Source: JAZLIC01 sp045617225 (GTDB lineage: Bacteria; Bacillota; Clostridia; Monoglobales; Monoglobaceae). From it: a DNA stretch of 29,778 bases. Numbering within the stretch: position 1 is the stretch's first letter; each line of letters opens with the position of its first letter. Below the pieces are notes generated by a model. It was not told the DNA's origin. It was given only the letters and a program-made list of their open reading frames with translations, and made no database searches. Location of the stretch: NCBI GenBank assembly GCA_045617225.1, contig JAZLIC010000097.1, positions 1 through 29,778 on the forward strand, given 5' to 3'. This document shows positions 1 to 7,202 of this stretch, piece by piece. The translations under genes and the position numbers were made by a program.

Positions 1-6
1 CTTCCA

Positions 7-159
7 TATTCACTATTATGAGCAAAACGAATAACAAGGTTCTCCAAAACACAGAAATCTTTGATTTCGTTTTGTTTTGTGAGGTTCTTATTACTTTTTA
101 CTTCCAAAAATCCTCGTGCGGTAGAGCTCTAAGTAAGAGTGAAGAGGGAATAGTGAATA
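7..159. repeat. Spaced 11-bp inverted repeat in gene-free left edge
   Basis: The first 160 bases hold no convincing gene. An 11-base arm at 7-17 (TATTCACTATT) has its exact reverse complement at 149-159. Inside and next to it lie a perfect 6-bp hairpin at 53-67 and a 14-base arm at 104-117 that is complementary to 183-196 at the 3' end of the tRNA-Ser(GCU) gene. This may be the decayed end of a small mobile repeat, or simply RNA structure downstream of the tRNA terminator. Confidence 0.35.
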
Positions 160-162
160 AGT

Positions 163-194
163 AAAAATCCCCGTTCTTACGAACGAGGATTTTT
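163..194 (-). terminator. Intrinsic terminator of the tRNA-Ser pair
   Basis: On the minus strand, a stem with arms at 163-176 and 181-194 (13 pairs, one mismatch, loop 177-180) is followed by a T-rich tract. It begins at the encoded CCA end of the tRNA-Ser(GCU) gene, so it should end the leftward tRNA transcript. Confidence 0.75.
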
Positions 195-285
195 GGCGGA
201 GAAGGAGGGATTTGAACCCTCGCGCCGGTTTCCCGACCTACACCCTTAGCAGGGGCGCCTCTTCGGCCAACTTGAGTACTTCTCC
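194..285 (-). tRNA. tRNA-Ser (anticodon GCU)
   Basis: Read on the minus strand, the 7-bp acceptor stem GGAGAAG/CTTCTCC is followed by a G discriminator and an encoded CCA (194-196). The T arm contains GGTTCGAATCC. The anticodon loop is CTGCTAA, giving anticodon GCU, which reads AGC and AGU. The long variable arm is typical of class II serine tRNAs, and the 92-nt length with CCA fits. It is the second gene of a two-tRNA transcript, 39 bp after the tRNA-Ser(UGA) gene. Confidence 0.96.
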
Positions 286-324
286 GAATTTTTGATATAT
301 TCAATTACTTGCTTAAAATACAAA

Positions 325-411
325 TGGCGGAGAGGCAGGGATTCGAACCCTGGGTGCTTTCGCATCACTAGTTTTCAAGACTAGCTCCTTAAACCGCTCG
401 GACACCTCTCC
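325..411 (-). tRNA. tRNA-Ser (anticodon UGA)
   Basis: On the minus strand, acceptor stem GGAGAGG/CCTCTCC is followed by a G discriminator and encoded CCA (325-327). The anticodon loop CTTGAAA gives anticodon UGA. The long variable arm (stem GATGC/GCATC-like) and the T loop TTCGAAT are present. With the GCU tRNA it covers both serine codon boxes. It is the first gene after the promoter at 442-470. Confidence 0.96.
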
Positions 412-441
412 GTACGCACCGTCACTTTAAGCAACTATGAT

Positions 442-470
442 ATTTTAGCACAAGCTACTCACTATGTCAA
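442..470 (-). promoter_or_regulatory. Sigma-A-type promoter of the tRNA-Ser pair
   Basis: On the minus strand, a perfect -35 TTGACA (465-470) and a -10 TAAAAT (442-447) are separated by exactly 17 bp. Transcription would start near 435, about 24 nt before the first tRNA base. The 412-674 gap otherwise holds only this promoter, the rightward promoter at 580-608 and an AT-rich palindrome. Confidence 0.85.
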
Positions 471-579
471 GCGTTTTTTTACCTTTTAATGAATATTTCT
501 CTTTTGCATAATATTCTGCTTATTTTTTGTGACTTTTATTAAATATAGTCGATTTTTATAAATAAATTTAAAAAAGTCC

Positions 580-608
580 TTGCTTTTTTGAAAAAAGTAG
601 TTTAAAAT
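580..608 (+). promoter_or_regulatory. Probable promoter of the cell-wall cluster
   Basis: A -35 TTGCTT (580-585), a 17-bp spacer and a -10 TAAAAT (603-608) lie 67 bp before the GTG start of the M23 peptidase gene. The predicted start of transcription is near 615, so the palindrome at 624-651 would lie in the leader. Confidence 0.5.
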
Positions 609-623
609 TGTTTTGGTTGTAAT

Positions 624-651
624 ATAAATTTAATATATACATTAAATTTAT
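624..651 (+). repeat. Perfect 11-bp inverted repeat in the M23 gene leader
   Basis: ATAAATTTAAT (624-634) and its exact reverse complement (641-651) flank a 6-base loop. It sits between the predicted transcription start and the Shine-Dalgarno site AGGAG (659-663). It could be an operator for a dimeric regulator or a weak AU-rich leader hairpin. Confidence 0.5.
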
Positions 652-674
652 TAACGACAGGAGATATAATAATC

Positions 675-1235
675 GTGAATTACAACCTGAAAAATTCTTT
701 AAAAGCAGTTATCCCTGCTGCAGCAAAAGCTGCTTGTATCAGTATAATTGTGGTTGCATTATGTACAAGTCTTGCTTCTGCACCTACTCAAAGTATGCCG
801 GAAACTGCAACGGAGCAAACACCTGCTCCGACATCTGTTCCTACCTCAGACCCGACCGTTGCTTGCGGAAGTTTTATAAATCCTACCGTCGGCGTGATTT
901 CATCACATTTTGGGGTGCGTGACGGCAGAATGCACACCGGTCTTGATGTGGCAGGAGATATGGGCACGGATATAGTGGCGGCAGATGCAGGCGTGATTGA
1001 ATTTTCAGGCGAGATGAACGGTTACGGTAATTATATCATTATAGACCATGAAAACGGCTATAAAACCGCCTACGCCCATTGCGATGAATTATTGGCAGTT
1101 GAGGGAGTGCGTGTTAAGCAAGGCGATGTTATAGCTAAGATGGGTAGCACGGGCAGAAGTACAGGTCCGCATTTACACTTTGAAATTAAAGTAAATGATG
1201 AATTTTGTGACCCGCTTGAATATGTTATGTATTAG
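675..1235 (+). CDS. M23 (LytM-type) zinc metallopeptidase, membrane-anchored or secreted
   Basis: This 186-residue protein is predicted to be a peptidoglycan endopeptidase cutting peptide cross-links. The GTG start at 675 is preceded by AGGAG with good spacing. Residues about 13-36 form one hydrophobic segment, a signal peptide or anchor; a Thr/Pro/Glu-rich linker runs to about 62. The M23 domain fills 65-186. Its zinc ligands are visible as H87 and D91 (HTGLD) and H168 (HLHFE), with H135 and H166 as the second-shell catalytic histidines, so it should be active. It is the first gene of a rightward group with a WalR-like regulator, 30 bp to the latter's preferred TTG start. LytM-type hydrolases are classic WalR targets in other Firmicutes, which fits the pairing. 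The substrate bond cannot be told from sequence. Confidence 0.9.
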   Translation: MNYNLKNSLKAVIPAAAKAACISIIVVALCTSLASAPTQSMPETATEQTPAPTSVPTSDPTVACGSFINPTVGVISSHFGVRDGRMHTGLDVAGDMGTDIVAADAGVIEFSGEMNGYGNYIIIDHENGYKTAYAHCDELLAVEGVRVKQGDVIAKMGSTGRSTGPHLHFEIKVNDEFCDPLEYVMY

Positions 1236-1265
1236 TTCTTTAAAACGCTTGGAGGTGTGAAGGAT

Positions 1266-1952
1266 TTGAGCAAAAAGGTTTTAATTGTTGATGACGAGAA
1301 AAGCATTGTAGACAACCTGAAATTAAATCTTCAAAATGAGGGTTATACCGTCGCAGAAGCTTATGACGGCGAAGAAGCCTTGGAAAAGGCAAAGAGTGAG
1401 GACCCGGATTTAATTTTATTAGATGTAATGCTTCCGAAAATGGACGGATTTTCTGTCTGCAAAAAGATAAGGGAAAGCTCTGCTGTTCCTATCTTGATGA
1501 TTACTGCTCGTGCAGAGGAAGTGGACAAGGTATTGGGCTTAGAGCTTGGTGCCGATGATTACATAACAAAGCCATACAGTATTCGTGAGCTTTTAGCTCG
1601 TGTTAAGGCTAATATGCGCCGCAACGAGTTTGAACCCGAAAAGGAGGAAAATGACATCGTTGAGGTTGGTTGCTTCACATTAGATTGCAATCGTTATGAG
1701 CTTTATAAAAACGGTAATCTTATTGACTTGACTGTTCGTGAATTTGAACTTATCAAGTTCTTATCCGCACAGCCAAACAAGATTTATTCAAGAAAGAGTT
1801 TGCTTGAATATGTTTGGGACTATGAATACTACGGTGATGTTCGTACAGTTGATGTTACTGTCCGCCGTGTCCGTGAAAAAATCGAAGATGATCCGTCACA
1901 ACCAAAGCATGTTATGACAAAACGCGGAGTAGGCTACTATTTCACAGTTTAA
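1266..1952 (+). CDS. walR: WalR (YycF)-like OmpR/PhoB response regulator
   Basis: The 228-residue protein has a receiver domain (about 1-115) and a winged-helix DNA-binding domain (about 130-228). The acidic pair D9/D10, phospho-acceptor D53 (LLDVMLPKMDG), T80 and K102 are all present. The C-terminal stretch GDVRTVDVTVRR and the final RGVGYY closely match WalR, the essential cell-wall regulator of low-GC Gram-positives. I chose TTG at 1266 rather than GTG at 1257, because GGAGG (1251-1255) is 10 nt before 1266 but only 1 nt before 1257; the resulting start, MSKKVLIVDDE, also fits the family. No histidine kinase follows, unlike the usual walRK order, so its kinase must lie elsewhere or the protein may be an orphan. 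WalR is a closest-match call; PhoP or another PhoB-class regulator is the alternative. Confidence 0.88.
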   Translation: MSKKVLIVDDEKSIVDNLKLNLQNEGYTVAEAYDGEEALEKAKSEDPDLILLDVMLPKMDGFSVCKKIRESSAVPILMITARAEEVDKVLGLELGADDYITKPYSIRELLARVKANMRRNEFEPEKEENDIVEVGCFTLDCNRYELYKNGNLIDLTVREFELIKFLSAQPNKIYSRKSLLEYVWDYEYYGDVRTVDVTVRRVREKIEDDPSQPKHVMTKRGVGYYFTV

Positions 1953-1965
1953 AAATTTAGCAAGC

Positions 1966-2004
1966 AATGGTGAGGTTTTCAAAGAAAATCTCACCATTTA
2001 TTTT
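1966..2004 (+). terminator. Intrinsic terminator after the response regulator
   Basis: A 15-bp stem (1966-1980 with 1984-1998, one G-T pair, loop AAA) is followed by TATTTT. It lies 14 bp after the walR-like stop codon and 15 bp before rlmH. It should end or attenuate the M23-regulator transcript, leaving rlmH to read-through or to a weak promoter I could not identify. Confidence 0.8.
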
Positions 2005-2018
2005 ACGGAGGACAGGTT

Positions 2019-2501
2019 TTGGAAACAATCACGGTTATAGCAGTCGGCAAAATTAAAGAAAAATTTTTCAGGGACGCTCTTGATGAATACAAAAAAAGGC
2101 TCTCACGCCACTGCAACTTCAATATAACGGAGCTTAAAGATGAGCCTTTGCCTGACAACCCGTCGGAAAAAGAAAAAATACAGATTTTATCCAAAGAAGG
2201 GGAACGGATTTTAAAATCTCTGCCCAAAACATCTTACACTATCGCCCTTTGTATTGAGGGCAAATGTATTCCGTCGGAAAAATTTGCAAGTCTTTTATCC
2301 GAAGGTGCAAACTTAGGAAAAGGGAATATTACATTTATAATCGGCGGCTCTTTGGGACTATCCGATGAAGTAAAAAAGTCTGCCGATTTTAAGCTCAGTT
2401 TTTCTGAAATGACATATCCGCATCAGTTGATGCGTGTAATCTTATCAGAGCAAATTTACAGGGGATATTGCATACGAACAGGCAGTCCTTATCACAAATA
2501 A
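2019..2501 (+). CDS. rlmH: 23S rRNA (pseudouridine1915-N3)-methyltransferase RlmH
   Basis: The 160-residue protein matches the SPOUT methyltransferase RlmH in length and motifs. It methylates pseudouridine 1915 in helix 69 of 23S rRNA using S-adenosylmethionine. The knot region FIIGGSLGLSDEV and the invariant C-terminal PYHK are visible, as is the family pattern HQLMRVILSEQIYR. It starts at TTG (2019), 6 nt after GGAGG (2008-2012). In many Firmicutes rlmH ends the wal operon (walRKHIJ, htrA, rlmH). Here it follows the WalR-like gene directly, with the intervening genes absent. The L,D-transpeptidase gene follows after 22 bp and is probably co-transcribed. Confidence 0.95.
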   Translation: METITVIAVGKIKEKFFRDALDEYKKRLSRHCNFNITELKDEPLPDNPSEKEKIQILSKEGERILKSLPKTSYTIALCIEGKCIPSEKFASLLSEGANLGKGNITFIIGGSLGLSDEVKKSADFKLSFSEMTYPHQLMRVILSEQIYRGYCIRTGSPYHK

Positions 2502-2523
2502 TTTACGAGAGGTATTTATTATC

Positions 2524-3747
2524 ATGAAAAAGAAATTCACGGCTATACTCGCCATCTTTGTACTACTTATGCAATCTGTTGTGATTACATATGCCGACAC
2601 GGAAGAATTGATAGCAACCCCCACGCCCGAAGCGAGTGAAGAAATTGCTCCTGTGGATAAGGAGACCGCCCCGGTTGATGTTATGCCCACTCCCGAAGTT
2701 ATTTCTGCTGCCGATAAGCTCAGCGATGCGGAGTATATGGAAGGACTGACAATAGCCTTCCTTGACGGAGTAGAAAAAATCACGCCGTATAATCCAACCG
2801 TGCGTTTTGAAGTTGCCCTTCTTCGTGCCGCAGAGGAACGAAACGGCTCTGCACAATGGTTTGTAAACGGTGTACCGCAAGGTGATTATTACAGCTCAGA
2901 GTTTAAAATATATAACGGAAAGCTGACAGGAATGAATTATACCGTTCCATTCACCGAGGAGTATGCCGAAACAACGGTTACAATTACCCTTGAAGTGCAT
3001 TTAAACGGAAATATACGCCGACTTGAAAAGACGGTTGTGCTTGAAAATCCAAAAAGATATTATGACGAACAGAGAGTATTGGCAAAGGTTAAACCGGTTA
3101 ATATTGATGCAACAATAACCAAAAACGTCAACGGATACAGCTCAAAATATTTAGGTGAGGTTGTTACAAGCCTTACAAAAGGTCAAAAGGTTTACTATGC
3201 AGACCAATACTCATCTACCGCCGCATATATTTATATCCCAAGCGAGGACAGATTTTGTTGGGTACCATATAACTCAATATCCGTAAGCAACAAAAACTAT
3301 ACCGTTTATGAGGACTTTACCAACGAGGAGAAAGAACTCTTTGTAAATGCAAAGAAATATACAAGCGACACCTTCCATCTTATATGGATAAATTTAGAGC
3401 GTCAAAAGGTCAACTTCTTTAAGATTGGAGAGGACGGCGAGTGGAAGCTTGAAAAGACAATGCCATGTGCAACAGGCACTAACCTCACTCCTACACCAAC
3501 AGGAATTTACACCTATACACAACGTTCCACAGGGTGGTTTAATCCCACATACTATGTAAAGCCTGTGCTTTATATAGATGTAGCGAGAGGTATCGCAATG
3601 CATTCGATTTTATTTAATCCGAACGGAACGGTTCAAGACGGGACGATGGGCAGACCTGCATCACACGCTTGCATCAGAATGATGCCGGACGACATAAATT
3701 ATCTAAACGATAATTTGGGACTTGGCAGTACGGTTGTAGTATACTAA
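2524..3747 (+). CDS. Secreted L,D-transpeptidase (YkuD domain)
   Basis: A 407-residue exported protein. Residues 1-25 form a signal peptide (MKKK, hydrophobic core, cleavage probably after TYA). A Thr/Pro/Glu-rich stretch reaches about 65, followed by an Ig-like beta region (about 70-185) and an SH3-like region (about 190-260). The C-terminal YkuD domain (about 270-407) carries the catalytic motif SHACIRM at 380-386, with nucleophile C383, partner H360 and R385. The usual SHGC glycine is alanine here. Family members form 3-3 cross-links in peptidoglycan or attach proteins to it, outside the membrane. Its place two genes after a WalR-like regulator and an M23 hydrolase fits wall remodelling. 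The stop codon lies within the first bases of the terminator at 3746-3784. Confidence 0.92.
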   Translation: MKKKFTAILAIFVLLMQSVVITYADTEELIATPTPEASEEIAPVDKETAPVDVMPTPEVISAADKLSDAEYMEGLTIAFLDGVEKITPYNPTVRFEVALLRAAEERNGSAQWFVNGVPQGDYYSSEFKIYNGKLTGMNYTVPFTEEYAETTVTITLEVHLNGNIRRLEKTVVLENPKRYYDEQRVLAKVKPVNIDATITKNVNGYSSKYLGEVVTSLTKGQKVYYADQYSSTAAYIYIPSEDRFCWVPYNSISVSNKNYTVYEDFTNEEKELFVNAKKYTSDTFHLIWINLERQKVNFFKIGEDGEWKLEKTMPCATGTNLTPTPTGIYTYTQRSTGWFNPTYYVKPVLYIDVARGIAMHSILFNPNGTVQDGTMGRPASHACIRMMPDDINYLNDNLGLGSTVVVY

Positions 3748-3784
3748 AACTAAACGGGTGACCGATGGTCACCCGTTTAGTTTT
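3746..3784. terminator. Bidirectional intrinsic terminator
   Basis: A perfect 18-bp stem (3746-3763 with 3767-3784, loop GAT) has A-rich and T-rich ends, so it can work on both strands. It separates the L,D-transpeptidase gene from the convergent XRE gene and overlaps the former's stop codon. Confidence 0.9.
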
Positions 3785-3814
3785 AGGTCGTCCGTCTAAA
3801 TGAATAATTGTTCA

Positions 3815-4159
3815 TTATTTGGATTTGAAGTTTCTGAAAGATTCAATGGAATTTTTCAAAAATTCGGCAAGTACCATTTGTTCGTGCGAAGAGCAATTCG
3901 AAAGTACATCATCAAGCATTTTTACGGAGATATGAGAATTTTTAATTAAACTTCCGTAAACCAATTCATCAAGTGTAACCTCCAACGCATTGGCAATGTT
4001 AATCAATGTCGGCAAACTGACCTTTGTGGCAGCGCGTTCTATATGGGATAAATTTGACGGTTCAATGCCGGCTTTCTCTGCAAGAGAAGCTTGTGTTAAA
4101 TTGGCTTTTGTCCTGATTTCACGAATTCGTTTACCTATCGCAGAATAGTTTATTTCCAT
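3815..4159 (-). CDS. XRE-family helix-turn-helix transcriptional regulator
   Basis: A 114-residue protein. The N-terminal Cro/C1-type helix-turn-helix (about 5-65) has IGKRIREIRTKANLTQ, LAEKAGI and the recognition-helix region SNLSHIERA. The helical C-terminal part (about 75-110) has no recognised ligand domain and may support dimerisation. The ATG start follows GGGGTG at a good distance. The gene is divergent from the SLOG-family gene, with 124 bp between start codons and palindromes on the latter's promoter, so it probably regulates itself and that neighbour. That link is inference from position. Confidence 0.9.
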   Translation of the reverse strand: MEINYSAIGKRIREIRTKANLTQASLAEKAGIEPSNLSHIERAATKVSLPTLINIANALEVTLDELVYGSLIKNSHISVKMLDDVLSNCSSHEQMVLAEFLKNSIESFRNFKSK

Positions 4160-4194
4160 AATTCACACCCCAAAATAAAAATCTTTATACTATA

Positions 4195-4223
4195 TTGTAT
4201 ATCCTATTAGGATGTGATAAAAT
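4195..4223 (+). promoter_or_regulatory. Promoter of the SLOG gene with a palindrome filling the spacer
   Basis: A -35 TTGTAT (4195-4200), a 17-bp spacer and a -10 TAAAAT (4218-4223) point rightward. The first 13 bases of the spacer are a perfect palindrome, ATCCTATTAGGAT (4201-4213). A protein bound there would block RNA polymerase, so it is a strong operator candidate for the neighbouring XRE regulator. Confidence 0.6.
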
Positions 4224-4259
4224 AACGCATATATCCCAAAAGGGTATATGCGTTATTTT
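4219..4259 (+). repeat. 18-bp inverted repeat over the -10 and transcription start
   Basis: Arms 4219-4236 and 4242-4259 pair fully (one G-T), with a 5-base loop. Its centre, TATCCCAAAAGGGTATA, resembles the upstream palindrome (TATCC, five bases, GGAT). The left arm overlaps the predicted -10 box, so in DNA it could be a second operator. In RNA it would form only in transcripts starting upstream, where the trailing TTTT would make it terminator-like. Confidence 0.6.
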
Positions 4260-4283
4260 AATAAGTATTTGGAGATGTTTATC

Positions 4284-4718
4284 TTGGTTTGTACATTTTT
4301 TGGACACAGAAATACGCCTGAAAGCGTTCGTCCTTTTTTGGTTAATACATTAACAGAATTGATTGAAAAAGAAAGAGTAAATGTTTTTTATGTTGGAAAT
4401 CAAGGCGGTTTTGATTATATGGTAAGAGAAGAACTTAAAAAATTGAAGACGTTTTATCCGCATATAAAATACTCTGTTGTACTTGCTTATATGCCAATGA
4501 AACAAGAAAAATTTAGTATTAGTGATTATTCAGATACTATGTATCCTGACGGACTTGAAAGTATCCCACAGAGATTTGCCATAGATGCTCGAAATCGAAT
4601 GATGATTGAATGGTCGCATATTGTTGTGACTTATGTTTGTTGTTCGGTTGGCGGTGCTGCAAAATTTAAAGAGATTGCAGAAAAGAAAGGGAAAAGAATA
4701 ATTAATCTTTTTGATTAA
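4284..4718 (+). CDS. SLOG-family protein (DUF1273/YpsA-like)
   Basis: A 144-residue protein beginning VCTFFGHR, the typical opening of DUF1273-like SLOG proteins, followed by FYVGNQGGFD, YSVVLAYMP and CCSVGGAAKF, which form the Rossmann-like nucleotide-binding fold. SLOG domains are thought to bind nucleotide-derived ligands or signals. The exact role of this subgroup is unknown. I prefer TTG at 4284, 9 nt after GGAG (4271-4274), because the in-frame ATG at 4248 lies inside the inverted repeat and the family starts at this point; ATG at 4275 is too close to that ribosome site. It is probably controlled by the divergent XRE protein. Confidence 0.78.
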   Translation: MVCTFFGHRNTPESVRPFLVNTLTELIEKERVNVFYVGNQGGFDYMVREELKKLKTFYPHIKYSVVLAYMPMKQEKFSISDYSDTMYPDGLESIPQRFAIDARNRMMIEWSHIVVTYVCCSVGGAAKFKEIAEKKGKRIINLFD

Positions 4719-4779
4719 AAATTTCTTTTTCGATTTCGGGCGACACACAGAGAAAACCCCTACGGAGTAAAAATGGTAT

Positions 4780-4862
4780 AAAAAGTGGCAGGAGTTTTTT
4801 CCCTGCCCTACAATGTAACATAGATAAAATGGCACAAAAAAGGCGGTCTCACAGGACCGCCA
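4780..4862 (-). terminator. Terminator(s) of the argD-to-GH43 operon
   Basis: On the minus strand, GGCGGTC (RNA from 4861 to 4855, pairing with 4848-4842) forms a 7-bp GC-rich stem followed by six T (4841-4836): a good intrinsic terminator. A second weaker stem further on (4802-4807 with 4787-4792) is followed by TTTTT and may back it up. The 4719-4891 gap holds no gene. Confidence 0.8.
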
Positions 4863-4891
4863 CACAATTTTTGAAAATTTGAAACCTTTTA

Positions 4892-6418
4892 CTACTCACC
4901 GTAATATTCAAACCAATCGAAGTCCGCATAGTTGGAGCTTTCTTCGCCGTTACTGCTTGCATACATACCGATTACTGCGCCTACAAAGCCTCCTGCGACA
5001 TCGGTACTGAGTATTCTGCCGTCTGCACCGGGAAACAATACATTTTCAGTCTTTGGCGTATCGCCGTAATAGAAGTTATAGTTTTGTCCCCTCGCTTCAA
5101 TCGCAAGATATATTTTATCTGCATTAAACTCGGCTTGTGCAAGCACCTCATCAGCATTCTGTCGTTTGGTTAATGTAATTTTGCCGTTACCGTATTCAAC
5201 TCTGAAATGGAAATTGTTATTCTGCAAAACTGCAATTCCTGCGGTTTCATTATCGCTTTGCGTTTTGAATTCAAAAGCGGTTCTGACGATATAATTTTTA
5301 TGTCTTAGTCTGCGTCCTATAAAACTGCAATGCTTCCTCTCGGATACCGTCTCGGGCATAAGTTTAAGTCTGAGATAACCGAATCTTTCCGACAGACTGT
5401 AAAATTCTTTTCTCGGTGTACGAATTGTAATCCACTCAAATCCCAATTTATCATCTTCAAAATTATCGCACGCAGGAGTCTTCATATAAAACTCACTCGG
5501 CAAACTCGGTGATATTGGGCTTTCCTCCAATACTTTGCCGTAGCCTTTATTTATTATCGGCCAACCGTTCTCCCAATCAACCTTTGCCAAAAATGTTTCG
5601 CGTCCCAAATTTCTGTAATAACCATCAATCGGTCGTGATGCAAGCATTACCATCCACCACTCGCCGTTTTGAGTTTCGACCATATCGGCGTGTCCTACAT
5701 TTACAATTGGATAATCAACGCCCAAATGGCGATGTGTCAAAACAGGGTTATTCGGGCAACCAACATAAGTGCCGAAAACCTTTTCTGCACGTGCTATGGT
5801 TACCGAATGCGGATAATCGGTACAGCCTTCCGCAATCATTAAGTAATAATATCCGTTCACCTTATAAAGATGCGGACCTTCTGCCCAGAAGCTGTCCTTT
5901 AAAGCACCGTCCCAAACTACGGTCGGCTCTCCTTTAACCTTCATTTTGTCAAGGTCAATTTCCTGAACATATATTTCGCAATCGCCGTCGTACTTTGCAT
6001 TATGTTTCGGGCGTTGTCCAACATAATACGCCTTTCCGTCATCATCAAAAAACAACGACGGGTCAATTCCGTCAGTTCCGAGCCAAAACGGATTTGACCA
6101 CGGTCCCGACGGATTTTTTGCGGTTACTATAAAGTTTCCGTCTTTGGAAACATTGGTATTTATAACATAAAAGGTACCGTTGTTATACCTTATTGACGGC
6201 GCATACAATCCGGCAGATGCTTCGACATCGTCTAAATCAAGTTGCTCCGCTCTGTCTAAAACATTGCCTATCTGCTCCCAATTTACCAAGTCCTTACTAT
6301 GAAAAATAGGAATACCCGGAAAATATTCAAAGGTTGATGTGACCAAATAGTAATCGTCACCTACTCTGCATATTGATGGGTCGGGATAAAATCCCGGAAG
6401 TATCGGATTTTTAAACAT
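4892..6418 (-). CDS. Glycoside hydrolase family 43 beta-xylosidase / arabinofuranosidase
   Basis: A 508-residue protein without a signal peptide, so cytoplasmic. The five-bladed propeller (about 1-320) begins NPILPGFYPDPS, the GH43 hallmark, with the base D13, the modulating D119 (IDPS) and the acid E180 (WAEGPHLYK). The C-terminal beta-sandwich (about 325-508) matches the xylosidase-type C-terminal domain. It probably removes xylose, or also arabinose, from imported xylo-oligosaccharides. Which sugar it prefers cannot be decided. The ATG is 11 bp after the TPR gene and ends a run of closely spaced leftward genes that starts at argD, an unusual operon partner for a xylosidase. Two terminators follow. 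Confidence 0.92.
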   Translation of the reverse strand: MFKNPILPGFYPDPSICRVGDDYYLVTSTFEYFPGIPIFHSKDLVNWEQIGNVLDRAEQLDLDDVEASAGLYAPSIRYNNGTFYVINTNVSKDGNFIVTAKNPSGPWSNPFWLGTDGIDPSLFFDDDGKAYYVGQRPKHNAKYDGDCEIYVQEIDLDKMKVKGEPTVVWDGALKDSFWAEGPHLYKVNGYYYLMIAEGCTDYPHSVTIARAEKVFGTYVGCPNNPVLTHRHLGVDYPIVNVGHADMVETQNGEWWMVMLASRPIDGYYRNLGRETFLAKVDWENGWPIINKGYGKVLEESPISPSLPSEFYMKTPACDNFEDDKLGFEWITIRTPRKEFYSLSERFGYLRLKLMPETVSERKHCSFIGRRLRHKNYIVRTAFEFKTQSDNETAGIAVLQNNNFHFRVEYGNGKITLTKRQNADEVLAQAEFNADKIYLAIEARGQNYNFYYGDTPKTENVLFPGADGRILSTDVAGGFVGAVIGMYASSNGEESSNYADFDWFEYYGE

Positions 6419-6429
6419 TCAAACCCCTC

Positions 6430-7191
6430 CTAATTGTTGCTTAATTTATCATATAACTGCTCAATTTCTTCCTTTGTGTGGGTACTCAAAAATACAAACG
6501 GCTTATTAAGTGATTCTTTTATCATTTCAAGACCTCGTTCCTTTTCGCCGAGTTCAATCAATACCTTTCCGTATCCGTAGTACGCTTCCGGAAAGTGGGG
6601 CGGATTTTCGCGCTCTATCAGTTTTTCATAAATTTCCGCTGCCTTCTCAAAGTCACCGGACAAAGCGTATGACTCTGCGGTATTATCTAAAATTATACTG
6701 TCGTCACCGTTAAAATCCAATGCCTTTTTACTGAACTCAACTGCCTTTTCGGCGTCGCCCTTTACATTATACAAAAGTCCCAGGTTCTGATATATAACCG
6801 TCTTTCGGTAACCGTCATCTAAAACTTCTTCCAAAATTGCGATAGCCTCGTCTATGTTGCCCATCTTCCATTCCACAAGTGCCATAACATTTTTTGCACT
6901 AAATCTGTCAACACTTTTAGGCTTTGAATAAATCACCGCAGTATTTAAAGCAACTCTTGCCTTTTCAAGTTCGCCGATACGCAGATAGTTATAGCCCATC
7001 AAAATCTGATTTGAAATCGACATATTTCCAATCTTGCTTGCAACATTAAATATCTTCGCCGCTCCTGAATGATCTTTGTGACCGTACTTCCGTTTAGCAA
7101 AAAATGCCACTATATTTCCACGATTCACAACAATGATTATAAGAATTACCGCCGTAATAATACGCCAAATCGGTACACCAAAAATACTCAT
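6430..7191 (-). CDS. Membrane-anchored TPR protein
   Basis: A 253-residue protein. One hydrophobic helix (about 8-24, then basic residues from 33) anchors the N-terminus, leaving the rest probably cytoplasmic. From about 60 to 240 there are tetratricopeptide repeats, with recurring patterns such as LMGYNYLRIGELEKA, QNLGLLYNVKGDAEKA and NTAESYALSGDFEKA. TPR arrays bind proteins; no enzyme motif is visible. It lies between asnS (11 bp) and the GH43 gene (11 bp). Its role is unknown. Confidence 0.85.
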   Translation of the reverse strand: MSIFGVPIWRIITAVILIIIVVNRGNIVAFFAKRKYGHKDHSGAAKIFNVASKIGNMSISNQILMGYNYLRIGELEKARVALNTAVIYSKPKSVDRFSAKNVMALVEWKMGNIDEAIAILEEVLDDGYRKTVIYQNLGLLYNVKGDAEKAVEFSKKALDFNGDDSIILDNTAESYALSGDFEKAAEIYEKLIERENPPHFPEAYYGYGKVLIELGEKERGLEMIKESLNKPFVFLSTHTKEEIEQLYDKLSNN

Positions 7192-7202
7192 AGATAATCT
7201 CC

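Noticed and set aside
5330..5937. Open frames on the plus strand opposite the GH43 gene
   Set aside because: They lack ribosome sites and recognisable domains and mirror the codon pattern of the strong GH43 gene.
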